49,932 nt of DNA from Verrucomicrobiota bacterium (GCA_022711435.1 JAKLFB010000043.1:1-49932); one strand, 5' to 3'. Positions 15,831 to 24,680 are shown, counted from the stretch's first letter. Translations and numbers: made by a program. The notes: generated from the letters alone by a model not told the origin.

Positions 15831-18122
15831 TCAAGTCGACAGCCAGAAAGCCAGCTCGCGAATCTGGTCGGGCGCGCCCAGGACAAGCAACTGGTCCCCG
15901 GGCTGGAGAGCATCCGATGGGCCGGGGCTGACGACGGTGGTATTGTCGCGCTCGATCCCGACGACCTGGACGGCCCAGTGAGCGCCCCAGGCCAGCTCCG
16001 CAAGGGGTTTCCCGAGGTGCTTGGACGTCCGCGGCACCTCGAGCGGCTGGAGGCTCAAGTCGCCCATCGGGAGGTCGTCAGCGGCCGCGGAATCGGATTC
16101 TTCGATCGTGTTGAGCCATCGATCCGCCCGGCGAAGGTCCTCGTCCCGCCCCATCAACAGGAGCTTGTCCTGGGGAAACAGCATCGTGTCCGGCGAGGGG
16201 TTTCGCAAGCTGACGCCTTGGCGGTCGATGGCGACCACGGTGCAGGAGAAGCGATCGCGGAAGGGCAGCTGGCGGATCGATCGGCGGACCGCGCGCGAGC
16301 CGGGCCGGATGAGGATATCGGCCGCGCGGATCTGCCAGCGATGCGGATTTGTGGTTTCGGCGGTGATGGCGGAGGGGAGTCCGAAGGGCGCGTCGGCGAG
16401 CTGGGAGCGCAGCTCGATCTCGATCTGGCTGTGCCATCGGATCAGGCTCCGCCAGAGAACCGCCGCCAGCGCGGCCAGCAGCAGAGACAGCAACACCAGG
16501 GGCCACCCGCTCAGCAGGTCCAGCGGCAGGAGCGTGGCCAGCCAAAGGCCCGTTCCGGTCCCGGCGGCGATCTGAAGGAAGATCTGGAAAAGCGGGCCGA
16601 AGACGGCGCGGTGGGCGCGGCCTTGGGTTGCCGCATCGGCGCAGATCATCGAGACCGCCTCGATCTGGCGCCAGAGGGCCACCAGCGGCGCCAGGATCAG
16701 AGCTCCGAAGAGGAGCCAGAACAGGATCGGCATCGCGTGCGGCGCGGGCCACTCGGGCCCGAGCCATTTCCGGACCAGGCCGTTCAGCGGGGCTGCCAGG
16801 AGCAGCAGGCCGGAAATCAAGAGAAGCTGGACCGCCATCTGGACCAGGCGCGGACTGATCGCTTGCCAGAGGCGGTGAGCGCGCTGGCGTTGCCGGAGAT
16901 GCCCGATCCAGTCGTGGTAGAGGCTGATCCAGAGCCGGATCCGCTCGGGCTCGAGCCGCTCGATCCGGCCGGCAATGGCGGGAGCGTGCCGGATCAGGAC
17001 GGGAGTGGTCGCGGCGGTCAGAAGACACAGGGCGACTGCGATCGAGTAGAACGATGCAGGCGCGATCCCGCCTTCGACGGCGACCATGGCGAGGATCAAG
17101 GTGAACTCGCCGATGGCCGTGAGCGAAATGCCCGCCTTGAGCGAATCGCCGGGGGGCTGGCCAACGGCGATCAGCGCGAACGAAGACGCCAGAAATCGGC
17201 CGAGAATCGCCAGCACGAAAAGGCCCAGCGCAAGGGGCCAGACCCGGACCAGGATCTCGAAGTCGAAGAGCATCCCCATGGCCACGAAAAACACCGCGCC
17301 GAACACGTCGCAGAGGCCGGGCATGGCCCGTTCGACCTGAGAGGTCAGCCCGGCGCTGGACACGATGGCGCCCAGCACGAATGCGCCCAGCGCAGCCGAG
17401 AAACCGGATTTGGCGGAGAGCAAGGCCATCAGAAGAAGGAGCCCCACAACGAACAGCGTCTGCACCTCGGGCACGGCGCGCCGGCCCAGCGCCCGCAGCA
17501 GGGGCGGCACCGCCAGCAGGGCGACGATGACCAGGCTGATCAGGACCGCATTCAGGCGGAAAACGGTTCCCAGGACCGTGACCGGATCGCTGTTTCCCGC
17601 CTGGACCATCGAGGTCAGCACGGTCAGCATGACAACGGCTACCAGGTCGTCCAGGGCGGTGACGGCCAGCGCCGTCTGGCCGTAGCCCGCATGCAGGGTG
17701 TTCGTTTCGTGCAGGCTCTTGCCGATGATGGCCGTGCTCGATACCATGAACAAGGCCGCCAGCACGATGCCGTGCTCCGCCGGCCAGCCCATCGCCGCTC
17801 CAAACATGCGGCAGATGTTCAGGACGATGATCGCGATCAGCACGGTCGCCAGGATCAGCGGCCACCCGGTCCGAATCAGCCGCTGCAGGCGAAGCCCCTG
17901 GCCCACCGAGAAGATCAGGAATACCAGCCCGAGCTGGGCGAGGGTCTGAATTCGGCCCGGATCGGTGATGAGCGCCAGCGAGGGCGCATGCGGTCCGACC
18001 AGGATCCCCACCGTCAGGTAGCCAAGCACGACCGGCAGGCCGATTCGCTGGCACAGCCATCCAATGCCCGCGGCGAGCAGGACGACGACCGCAAAATCCT
18101 GGATGAAATCGATTGCGATCAT
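15831..18122 (-). CDS. CPA2-family cation:proton antiporter with RCK_C domains
   Basis: 763 residues. Residues 1-390 form a Na+/H+-exchanger-type membrane domain (GLPVVLGYLTVGILVGPHAP, TALDDLVAVVML with the ion-path Asp pair, GAFVLGAIVSSAGL). An extra membrane block of about four helices follows (VQLLLISGLLLLAAPL to LLSLLLAALAAVL, roughly 430-560). The cytoplasmic tail has two TrkA-C (RCK_C) domains (SCTVVAIDRQGVSLRNPSPD and VQVVGIERDNTTVVSPGPSD) but no TrkA-N Rossmann domain, so gating by NAD(H) is unlikely. It exchanges K+ or Na+ for protons across the inner membrane. Its start overlaps the stop of the HPF-like gene (ATGA). Confidence 0.85.
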   Translation of the reverse strand: MIAIDFIQDFAVVVLLAAGIGWLCQRIGLPVVLGYLTVGILVGPHAPSLALITDPGRIQTLAQLGLVFLIFSVGQGLRLQRLIRTGWPLILATVLIAIIVLNICRMFGAAMGWPAEHGIVLAALFMVSSTAIIGKSLHETNTLHAGYGQTALAVTALDDLVAVVMLTVLTSMVQAGNSDPVTVLGTVFRLNAVLISLVIVALLAVPPLLRALGRRAVPEVQTLFVVGLLLLMALLSAKSGFSAALGAFVLGAIVSSAGLTSQVERAMPGLCDVFGAVFFVAMGMLFDFEILVRVWPLALGLFVLAILGRFLASSFALIAVGQPPGDSLKAGISLTAIGEFTLILAMVAVEGGIAPASFYSIAVALCLLTAATTPVLIRHAPAIAGRIERLEPERIRLWISLYHDWIGHLRQRQRAHRLWQAISPRLVQMAVQLLLISGLLLLAAPLNGLVRKWLGPEWPAPHAMPILFWLLFGALILAPLVALWRQIEAVSMICADAATQGRAHRAVFGPLFQIFLQIAAGTGTGLWLATLLPLDLLSGWPLVLLSLLLAALAAVLWRSLIRWHSQIEIELRSQLADAPFGLPSAITAETTNPHRWQIRAADILIRPGSRAVRRSIRQLPFRDRFSCTVVAIDRQGVSLRNPSPDTMLFPQDKLLLMGRDEDLRRADRWLNTIEESDSAAADDLPMGDLSLQPLEVPRTSKHLGKPLAELAWGAHWAVQVVGIERDNTTVVSPGPSDALQPGDQLLVLGAPDQIRELAFWLST

Positions 18123-18469
18123 GGTCGCCCGCCGGTCACGGTGCGCGCCGGGCGGTTGAGCCGGCGCCCGCGCCCTTCGATCCGGTCCGGCCTCTTCAGC
18201 TTGCGAATCCGCGCCTGCTGTGCAAGGCTGGAGAAAGCCCTGCCCAACGCCGCCATGCGCGTGTAGCCCGATTCATCGGCTCTCAGGTCAGGGCCTGGCA
18301 CCTCGAGATGAGCGATGACCCGGAACGGAGGATGGCTCGGATTCCGGAGCAGCGTGATGTGCGCCGCGTCGATCGCGATCCATTCCTCGAGTTCGGCCAA
18401 CTGGAGGCTCACGTATTGCTCCAAGGCGGGATTGGGCCTTCGATCGAGTTGCTTGAATGTCAGTTTCAT
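18119..18469 (-). CDS. HPF/RaiA-like ribosome-associated protein
   Basis: The start is chosen at ATG 18469 (MKLTFKQLDRRPNPALEQYV). 116 residues. The N-terminal half has the sigma-54 modulation/HPF pattern: beta-strand, helix with an LAELEEWIAIDAAHITLLRN segment, then FRVIAHLEVPGPDLRADESG. The C-terminus is a basic tail (RIRKLKRPDRIEGRGRRLNR) instead of the long-HPF dimerisation domain. HPF proteins bind the 30S subunit and hibernate ribosomes. It is translationally coupled to the antiporter, so a stress role for the cluster is a reasonable inference. Confidence 0.7.
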   Translation of the reverse strand: MKLTFKQLDRRPNPALEQYVSLQLAELEEWIAIDAAHITLLRNPSHPPFRVIAHLEVPGPDLRADESGYTRMAALGRAFSSLAQQARIRKLKRPDRIEGRGRRLNRPARTVTGGRP

Positions 18470-18752
18470 GGTCGCTGGGATGGCGCGGCAGGGGGGAGCG
18501 CCTCGCCGGAGCCATGGCATTCTCGCCTTGCGTTCCCCAATCGCCCCACACCGATCCTTTTCATGGCAGGATTCGTGCCAGGGACAATGTTGCGCGGAAA
18601 GCCCTTGAAAACGACTCCTTTCCGGGTTTCAGGTTCATCGGAGAATCGTTGCTGGAACGAGCTGTGCCACAGGGTGGTTCGCGCCGTGCCTTGGCCGGCG
18701 ATGGGAGCGCCGCCTGAGGCGCAGTGGAGGAAGCTTTTTTCATGTTTGGTTT

Positions 18753-19016
18753 TCACTGAATGGCGCCTTGATGGAGCCATGGCCTTTCCGCGGCGCCGGA
18801 GCGGCCATGGTGGAATGCCCGGCGCCGCGGGTGGTTGGTCCCGCGTCTCGGCGCTCTTCGAGCACGTTGGCATGCATGACAGGATATGTTCGGGCCCAGA
18901 AACCCGCGCGCCCGTTGCATGTCCCGATCGCCGGACCACACGGTGTGGCCCCAGCGGCGGAGCAGCTGCGCGAGGGCGCCTCCGGCGGCCCCCGAGCCCA
19001 GAATGAATATCTTCAT
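18753..19016 (-). pseudogene. Truncated NAD-binding (saccharopine-dehydrogenase-like) gene remnant
   Basis: ATG 19016 overlaps the homospermidine synthase stop (ATGA). The first 40 or so residues are a clear Rossmann nucleotide-binding start (MKIFILGSGAAGGALAQLL, then GHTVWSGDRDMQRARGFLG). After that the reading frame becomes Arg-rich and of low quality until a stop at 18753. No other frame restores a convincing dehydrogenase, so the gene seems frameshifted and deleted. As a coupled partner of homospermidine synthase it was probably a second saccharopine-dehydrogenase-family enzyme. Bases 18470-18752 hold no other recognisable gene. Confidence 0.55.
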
Positions 19017-20461
19017 GGCCGAAAGAGGAAATTGGTGAACTGCCACGGATCGCTCTGGTCGGGCTGGGCCTGGGGATTCTCGTAGAAATAGACGCGGTGC
19101 CGGCGCAGCGGCGTCCAGTCCGACGGCTGCGAGATCACGCGTCCGAGGTAGGGCCGGGCGTGGCGGAGCAACTCATCGTGGGGCAGGTCCTCGGGAAGGC
19201 AGATGCCGCGCCGCGGATTCTGGATTGTCCAGAGGGCGGCCGCCATGACGCCCGCGGCCACCTGGATGGCGGTGGCGTTGACGTGCGGCACCTTCCGGCG
19301 GGCGGCTTCGATGCTGAGGATGCTGCCGGTCCACCAGGATTGATAGCGATGGCCCATGATGAGGGCGCCGACCAGATCCATTCCCTCGGTGATCTCGTCC
19401 GTGAGAATGCGTTTCCGAGGATGCAGCTCGTAATTCCGGCATCGGAGTTCATGGAGCGAGACGATCGAATCGTTGCATGGCATGTAGGCATAGTGAACGG
19501 TGGGACGATAGACGGCTTGGCCGTTCTTGCGAACGGTCAGGGCATGGGAGATGCCGAACGACTCGCCGTGTGTGACGACCATGCCCACGATTTCCTGGTG
19601 GGGCACCCAGGATCGCACCCAGGTGTTGAGCCCCATCTGCGGGACAATGATCTGGTTGGCCGGGCCGGTCTCCGGCCGGGTGCTGTACGGAGGCAGCCAC
19701 TTCTCGTGGGTGCCCCAGCCCACTTCGCACGGCGATATGGATTCCTCCCACATGCCTTCCACACTCCAGGTCGCCACGAACTCGTCCGTCCGCTTCGGTT
19801 TCGAGGCGCGCTGGGTATCCCACTCGCTGCAGTGGATGACTTTGACGTCCAGCTCGCGAGCCAGTTCGGCGAACTGGCGCTCCTGCATCCATCGTTCGAT
19901 CCGGCGCGCCTGGGAACGCGGCGTTGCTTTCTCGCCCAGCACGCGGGCGCCAATATCCAGCAATCCCTGTTTCAGGAAATGCGAGACCAAACCCGGATTG
20001 GCGCCGTGGTCGATGACGGCGGTAGTCGAGTCCCGCCATTGCCGGGCCAGCGGCAGCAGCTTTTCGTATCGGGCGTAAAGGGACTTCTCGAGGGAAGACT
20101 TGCTGTGCATGTCCGACACGGGATCCCAGGACTCGAGCGACGCGTTGACGTAGAGGACCTCGTTGTGGTGGGCCCATGCCAGGATATCGAAGCAATCGAT
20201 GCTCCACGCCAAGTCGATGATGAGACCGCCCCGCCCGACGTGGGTGGACAGGAGCCGGGGGAGGCTCAAGGGCGTGACGCGGTCGCGCACGAAGCGGAGC
20301 CCCCGCCGGATCCAGGGACGGAGGACCTGCTCGCGGTCGGCGAAGTCCACGACCGTGATGCGGCGCGGGGGAACGCGCAGATGCTTCAGCAGCATCGGCA
20401 GGGCGGCTTGCGCCACCACGCCAAAGCCGGTCATCAGGATGGGCTGGTCAAAATCCGTCAT
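19013..20461 (-). CDS. hss: Homospermidine synthase
   Basis: 482 residues, the usual length. It makes sym-homospermidine from putrescine (or spermidine plus putrescine) with NAD+. The Rossmann start (ILMTGFGVVAQAALPMLLKH) is followed by family landmarks: IDLAWSIDCFDILAWAHHN, VIDHGANPGLVSHFLKQGL, MPCNDSIVSLHELRCRNYEL, YQSWWTGSILSIEAARRKVP and ATAIQVAAGVMAAALWTIQN. The start MTDFDQPILMTGFG is typical. Homospermidine often replaces spermidine as the main polyamine. A coupled, broken Rossmann gene follows. Confidence 0.93.
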   Translation of the reverse strand: MTDFDQPILMTGFGVVAQAALPMLLKHLRVPPRRITVVDFADREQVLRPWIRRGLRFVRDRVTPLSLPRLLSTHVGRGGLIIDLAWSIDCFDILAWAHHNEVLYVNASLESWDPVSDMHSKSSLEKSLYARYEKLLPLARQWRDSTTAVIDHGANPGLVSHFLKQGLLDIGARVLGEKATPRSQARRIERWMQERQFAELARELDVKVIHCSEWDTQRASKPKRTDEFVATWSVEGMWEESISPCEVGWGTHEKWLPPYSTRPETGPANQIIVPQMGLNTWVRSWVPHQEIVGMVVTHGESFGISHALTVRKNGQAVYRPTVHYAYMPCNDSIVSLHELRCRNYELHPRKRILTDEITEGMDLVGALIMGHRYQSWWTGSILSIEAARRKVPHVNATAIQVAAGVMAAALWTIQNPRRGICLPEDLPHDELLRHARPYLGRVISQPSDWTPLRRHRVYFYENPQAQPDQSDPWQFTNFLFRP

Positions 20462-20766
20462 TTTGAGTGTCGCTTGCCAATGCTGGATCCGCTATCGTGC
20501 GGTCCGAAACCTGCTATACGCAATGTCATAAGTCACGCCGCCTGAGGGCACGCGGTCTACATCGCCAGCGCCCACCGCCGTGTAGGTCGGGTCCCCTGAC
20601 CCGGCGTTGTGGGTGTCTGGCGCTCTGGATAAAGCTGGATGCGTGCCATGGGACACACGGATGCGGCAGAGAACGATTTTATGAGGATATTGGCGGTTCC
20701 AGACGCCGGCCGATCGCGCCGACTGGTTCAGGATAGACCACGGTGGGTCCGCGGCGTGCCACTGTG
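20462..20766. other. Divergent intergenic region between hss and the histidine kinase
   Basis: 305 bp with no convincing gene. It must contain the promoters for the leftward hss gene and probably the rightward two-component pair. A palindromic GGTCGGG/GACCCGGCG repeat lies at 20580-20609. I saw no sigma-54 (-24/-12) consensus with correct GG-N10-GC spacing. Confidence 0.4.
20580..20609 (+). repeat. GTAGG-GACCCGGCG palindromic repeat, copy 2
   Basis: TGTAGGTCGGGTCCCCTGAC followed by CCGGCGTTG. The arms GGTCGGGT and ACCCGG.C can pair around CCCCTG. It is related to the element at 8116-8141, and both lie in divergent intergenic regions. Confidence 0.45.
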
Positions 20767-21789
20767 ATGAAAACGGCGTCCAGGTCCAGGCTGATCGAGT
20801 TTGTGGTGGCGGCGGCCCTCGTGCTGGGGGTGGTGATGTGGATCGAGCGCTCCGCCTGGCAGCACATCGACCGGCTGCGTTCCGCATTGGAGGCGGGAGC
20901 GCCGCCGTCCGCGTGGAGCGCCGCACTCGATTCCCTCCAGCGCGTCTGGTTCTTTTCCCTGATGCTGGTGGCGGGGGCGGGAGCCGCCGTGGTGGCGGTG
21001 TTCTATCGGCGGTTGATTGCCCCCTTGCGCGCGCAATTGAGCGAAAGCCGAATCCACCTCGATCGCCAGGAGAAGCTCGCGTCGCTGGGCGTTTTTGCCG
21101 CCGGCATCGCCCACGAAATCCGGAACCCGCTCACGGCCATCAAGGTGCGCCTCTTCAGCTTGAAACGGAGCCTGTCGGACATTGCGTCGGCGCGGGACGA
21201 CGCGCAGGTGATCAGCGATGAGATCCATCGGCTGGAGCGGATCGTGAACGATTTTCTCCAGCTCGCCCGGCCGTCCGAGCCGAGCTTCGAGCGTGTGGCG
21301 GTGGGAACGCTGCTGCGGGAGGCCGGCGCCCTTCTGGAGCCGCAGCTCGCCAAGAGGTCCGTTCGACTGGTGGTGGAGGATCCGCCCCAGGCTTGGCTGC
21401 GGGCGGATCCGCGGCAGCTCAAGCAGGTCCTGATCAATCTCGTCGACAATGGAGGCCAAAGCATCCAGGGCGCCGGCGAAGTGGCCTTGCGTGCGCGGAC
21501 GGCCGCCCATGCGCTGGCAGGGCAGATGACCGAGACGGTCGAGATCGAGGTGGCCGACACTGGCAAAGGGATGTCGCCAGAGGTGGTGCGGCGGCTGTTC
21601 GATCCCTTCTTCACCACCAAGGAAAACGGGACCGGTCTGGGCCTGCCCATCGCTGCGAGAATCGTCGAGCAGCACGGCGGCGTGATCGAATACGAAACCA
21701 AGGTCGGCCGCGGCACCACGTTCCGATTGGTGCTGCCTCGAGTGCCGGATTATGAGGAGCTCACCCAAAATACTGCTGATCGAGGATGA
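20767..21789 (+). CDS. Membrane sensor histidine kinase
   Basis: 340 residues from ATG 20767. Two transmembrane segments (about 10-27 and 62-84) bracket a short 35-residue periplasmic loop with no recognisable sensor domain. Then come a HisKA domain with the phospho-acceptor motif AGIAHEIRNPLTAIK, an N box (LINLVDNGGQSI), a G1 box (VADTGKGM), an F box (LFDPFFTTKENG) and a G2 box (GTGLGLPIA), so it should be active. It belongs to the NtrB/AtoS-like class that pairs with sigma-54 activators. The downstream regulator starts 38 bp before this gene ends, indicating co-translation. Confidence 0.9.
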   Translation: MKTASRSRLIEFVVAAALVLGVVMWIERSAWQHIDRLRSALEAGAPPSAWSAALDSLQRVWFFSLMLVAGAGAAVVAVFYRRLIAPLRAQLSESRIHLDRQEKLASLGVFAAGIAHEIRNPLTAIKVRLFSLKRSLSDIASARDDAQVISDEIHRLERIVNDFLQLARPSEPSFERVAVGTLLREAGALLEPQLAKRSVRLVVEDPPQAWLRADPRQLKQVLINLVDNGGQSIQGAGEVALRARTAAHALAGQMTETVEIEVADTGKGMSPEVVRRLFDPFFTTKENGTGLGLPIAARIVEQHGGVIEYETKVGRGTTFRLVLPRVPDYEELTQNTADRG

Positions 21790-23188
21790 CCGGGCCATCG
21801 CCGGCGGGATGCAGAAGGTGATGGCCGCGGAGGGCTACGATGTCACCGTGGTCGTCCGCGGGGACGAAGGGCTGGAGCGCGCGCTGGCGGAGCCCTTCGA
21901 TCTGGTGATCAGCGATCTCAAGCTGCCTGGAGCCGACGGGCTCACGATCGTCCGGCGGCTCCACCAGGCGCGACCCAAGCTGCCCATCATCCTGATCACC
22001 GCCCACGGCACGACGGAGACCGCGATCGAAGCCACGCGATGGGGCGCGTTCGATTACGTTCCTAAGCCCTTCGAGATGGAGGAGCTGCTGGACATCATGT
22101 TCCAGGCGCTCGAAACCAGCCGGCTGATGTCCGAGCCGGTGGAGATGGGCGAGTCGCTTTCGAGGCGGCCGGCCTTGGTGGGGCGCAGCCGCGCGATGCA
22201 GGCGCTCTACAAGGAAATCGGGCGCGTCTCCGCCACGTCCGTGACGGTCCTGATTCGCGGGGAGACGGGCACGGGCAAGGAGCTCGTGGCGCGCGCCCTC
22301 TACCAGCACAGCGATCGCGCCGCAGCGCCGTTCGTTGCGGTGAACTGTTCGGCGATCCCCGAGCACCTGCTGGAGAGCGAGCTGTTTGGACACGAGCGGG
22401 GCGCGTTCACGGGGGCCGACAGCCGGCGGATTGGCCGGTTTGAGCAGGCCCACGCGGGCACATTGTTTCTGGACGAGATCGGCGACATGAACACGGCCCT
22501 GCAGACCAAGTTGTTGCGGGTGCTGCAGGAGAAGACAATCCAGCGCGTGGGCGGTCGGGAAAGCATACCCGTGGATGTGCGGGTGATTGCCGCGACCCAT
22601 CGCGATCTGGAGGCGGCAATCCAGGAGAAGGAGTTCCGCGAGGATCTCTACTATCGGTTGAGCGTGGTGACGATCCGCCTGCCGCCACTGGCCCAGCACG
22701 CCGAAGATATCCCTGACTTGGTGCGGCATTTCCTGCTGAAGCATCGCCCGGAGGCCGGGGAGGGCGGGAGATCGATTCAGCCCGACGCCATTGAGCACCT
22801 GCAGCGGCAGTCCTGGCCCGGCAATGTGCGCGAGCTGGAGAACGTCATCCGCCAAGCCATGCTCTTGGCGCGCGGCTTCACGATTCGGGTCGAGCACGTC
22901 AAGGAGGCGCTGGCCAAAGGCCGCCAGCCGGCTGCCGCCGCCAGCCTCTCCCATGCCGCTTACGTGTCCGACCTGCTCACCCGGATCGAGCGCGGCGAGG
23001 CGCAAAACGGGCTGGCCCAGCTGATCGCCGACCTCGAGCCCGAGCTCTATGCGCAGTCCATCCGCCGCGCCCGGGGCAACCAGGCCAGAGCCGCTCGCTG
23101 GCTGGGCATCAGCCGGCTCCGCATGCGGGAGAAGCTGCGGCAGCTCGGATTGCACCCCGCTCGAGAGCGCGCCGCCGAGAGCCCGTGA
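21752..23188 (+). CDS. NtrC-family sigma-54-dependent response regulator
   Basis: 478 residues. Receiver domain 5-125 with acidic pocket E11-D12-D13, phospho-acceptor Asp55 (DLVISDLKLPG), Thr in LITAHG and Lys in YVPKPF. The central AAA+ domain has Walker A GETGTGKE, the sigma-54 contact loop GAFTGA, Walker B GTLFLDEIG and the R-finger region. The C-terminal Fis-type helix-turn-helix includes RRARGNQARAARWLGISRLR. It remodels sigma-54 RNA polymerase at distant enhancer sites and is the partner of the overlapping kinase. Target genes are unknown. Confidence 0.93.
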   Translation: MRSSPKILLIEDDRAIAGGMQKVMAAEGYDVTVVVRGDEGLERALAEPFDLVISDLKLPGADGLTIVRRLHQARPKLPIILITAHGTTETAIEATRWGAFDYVPKPFEMEELLDIMFQALETSRLMSEPVEMGESLSRRPALVGRSRAMQALYKEIGRVSATSVTVLIRGETGTGKELVARALYQHSDRAAAPFVAVNCSAIPEHLLESELFGHERGAFTGADSRRIGRFEQAHAGTLFLDEIGDMNTALQTKLLRVLQEKTIQRVGGRESIPVDVRVIAATHRDLEAAIQEKEFREDLYYRLSVVTIRLPPLAQHAEDIPDLVRHFLLKHRPEAGEGGRSIQPDAIEHLQRQSWPGNVRELENVIRQAMLLARGFTIRVEHVKEALAKGRQPAAAASLSHAAYVSDLLTRIERGEAQNGLAQLIADLEPELYAQSIRRARGNQARAARWLGISRLRMREKLRQLGLHPARERAAESP

Positions 23189-23229
23189 GCAGCCGCTGCG
23201 ATCGCGCGGCTTGCATCGGACCTGACAAA

Positions 23230-23255
23230 TGTCAAATATTTAGATGCGACCCCAT
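23230..23255 (-). repeat. REP/RAYT-type short motif, copy 2
   Basis: Read on the minus strand this starts ATGGGGTCGCATCTAAATAT and continues into TTGACA. It shares ATGGGGTCGCATCTAAATA with the copy at 3373 and resembles the copy in front of the transposase at 49813. It lies between two convergent genes. Confidence 0.5.
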
Positions 23256-23269
23256 TGCCTTGTAGGGTG

Positions 23270-24628
23270 TCAGATCTCGACCCACTGGCCGGGGACCGGG
23301 GCGGGGTATCGGCCTTCGGCGTCCGCCTGGACAGGCGGCGGGCTGTCAGCGGCGAGCTGATCGATGTTCGGACAGAACGAGAAGTTCGATGCCATCGCTT
23401 CGTCCCAGGTGACGATCCGGCCTGAATGCGCCGCGGCGCGCCCCATGATGTCCGCCAGGTTCGACAGGGCGGCGCGCCTGGCCTCGTTGTGGGGAAGGTC
23501 GCGGCGGATGGCGTCGAGCAGGTTGTCCCATTCGGCCTGCCAGGGGGTGATCGTCTCGGGCTCGGCGCTCCAGTCGATCTGGCTGCGCTCGCAGCGCTGG
23601 CCTTTGTAGGTGTGAACGGTGCCGGCGTGGATGTTGCCGGAGAACTGGGCCGCGCATCGCGTGCCGTGGATGAACGTGGCGAATTCCTCGTGGCACCCCG
23701 GAAGCCAGCGCACGACGTCGAACCCCTTGGCTCCGCTGGGGAAGGTCCACTCGATGGTGAAGGAATCGAGGCTCTGCCCGCAATCGTTGCTGTTGGCCGC
23801 GCGCCCGCTGATGCCGTGGGCCGACACCGGCCAGGCGTCCATGATCCAGCAGATCTCGTCGATCTGGTGAATGTTCATTTCGGCGAACAAGCCGCCGGAA
23901 ACCCAGAGGAAATCGGTGAAGTGGCGGATTTGCCAGGCAAGCTCGGGCTCGGCGGGCGGGCGCTTGGGCAGCCGCCCGCAGGGCTGCATCCGGTAGGCGC
24001 GCACCATCTGGACGTCCCCGATCTGGCCGTCCCGGATGCGGCGGATGATCTCGTGGCGGTTGCGCGAGTGCCGGCATTGGAGGCCGGCGGCGATCTTCAG
24101 GTTCTTCTTCTTCGCCTCCTCGCCCGCCGCGATCACGCGCCGAACCGCGGGCGGGTCCGTGGCGAAGGATTTTTCCATGAACACATTCACGCCCCGCGAG
24201 ACGGCGTATTCGAGCTGCCCGGGCCGAAATCCCGCGTAGCCCGTCAGCATCGCCACGTCACCGGGACGGAGGCAATCGATGGCCGATCTCCACGCGCGGA
24301 ACCCCGCGAACCTGCGTTCGGGCGGGACATCCATTTGCGCCGCGTATTTCGCGCTCAGGTTCTTGTAGGCGGCCGCCAGTCGATTCTCGAACAGATCCGC
24401 CATCGCGACGAGCCGAACCGGGCCGTTGGGAGAATCGAACGCGTTCACCGCGGCGCCGGATCCGCGCCCGCCACAGCCGATCAGGGCCAGCCGAATCGTG
24501 TTGTCTTCGGCGGCATGGACGGCGGGCAGGGCCGTTCGGGCGAGGGCGGAGGTGGCGGCAAGCTGTCCGGCGCGCCGGATAAATTCCCGGCGCGAGGAGT
24601 TCGAGGCAAGGGGGGTGTTGGATTGCAT
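23270..24628 (-). CDS. Tat-exported Gfo/Idh/MocA-family oxidoreductase
   Basis: Start ATG 24628, 452 residues; the frame stays open upstream but that part is antisense to the PEP-CTERM gene. A twin-arginine signal (SSRREFIRRAGQLAATSALA) precedes a Rossmann domain (IRLALIGCGGRGSGAAVNAF). Family landmarks include GVNVFMEKSFATDPPAVRRV with the catalytic-region E-K and NIHQIDEICWIMDAWP with the conserved H. Such exported Gfo/Idh/MocA enzymes are abundant in Verrucomicrobia and Planctomycetes and act on sugars or glycosides with bound NAD(P). The substrate is unknown. It is transcribed divergently from the PEP-CTERM gene. Confidence 0.9.
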   Translation of the reverse strand: MQSNTPLASNSSRREFIRRAGQLAATSALARTALPAVHAAEDNTIRLALIGCGGRGSGAAVNAFDSPNGPVRLVAMADLFENRLAAAYKNLSAKYAAQMDVPPERRFAGFRAWRSAIDCLRPGDVAMLTGYAGFRPGQLEYAVSRGVNVFMEKSFATDPPAVRRVIAAGEEAKKKNLKIAAGLQCRHSRNRHEIIRRIRDGQIGDVQMVRAYRMQPCGRLPKRPPAEPELAWQIRHFTDFLWVSGGLFAEMNIHQIDEICWIMDAWPVSAHGISGRAANSNDCGQSLDSFTIEWTFPSGAKGFDVVRWLPGCHEEFATFIHGTRCAAQFSGNIHAGTVHTYKGQRCERSQIDWSAEPETITPWQAEWDNLLDAIRRDLPHNEARRAALSNLADIMGRAAAHSGRIVTWDEAMASNFSFCPNIDQLAADSPPPVQADAEGRYPAPVPGQWVEI

Positions 24629-24666
24629 GGTTCGATATTGGCCGGGTTCGAATTCGAGTGCAAGCG

Positions 24667-24680
24667 GAACAAATGTGTTC
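24667..24680. promoter_or_regulatory. Palindrome GAACA-N4-TGTTC in a divergent promoter region
   Basis: A perfect 5-bp inverted repeat with a 4-nt spacer lies 39 bp upstream of the oxidoreductase start and 119 bp upstream of the PEP-CTERM start. The size and position suit a dimeric repressor site. The half-sites are the reverse arrangement of the TGTTC-N4-GAACA motif reported for verrucomicrobial LexA, so it is not called a LexA box. Confidence 0.3.

Noticed and set aside
15750..18266. 838-codon open frame antisense to the antiporter
   Set aside because: Composition is dominated by Gln, Arg, Gly and Asp as expected for a shadow of a membrane protein; the antiporter has clear domain motifs.
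19097..20545. 482-codon frame opposite homospermidine synthase
   Set aside because: The minus-strand protein matches a known family along its full length; the plus-strand translation has no recognisable feature.
24667..24680. LexA/SOS box
   Set aside because: Half-sites are in the opposite order to the reported verrucomicrobial motif and no SOS gene is adjacent.
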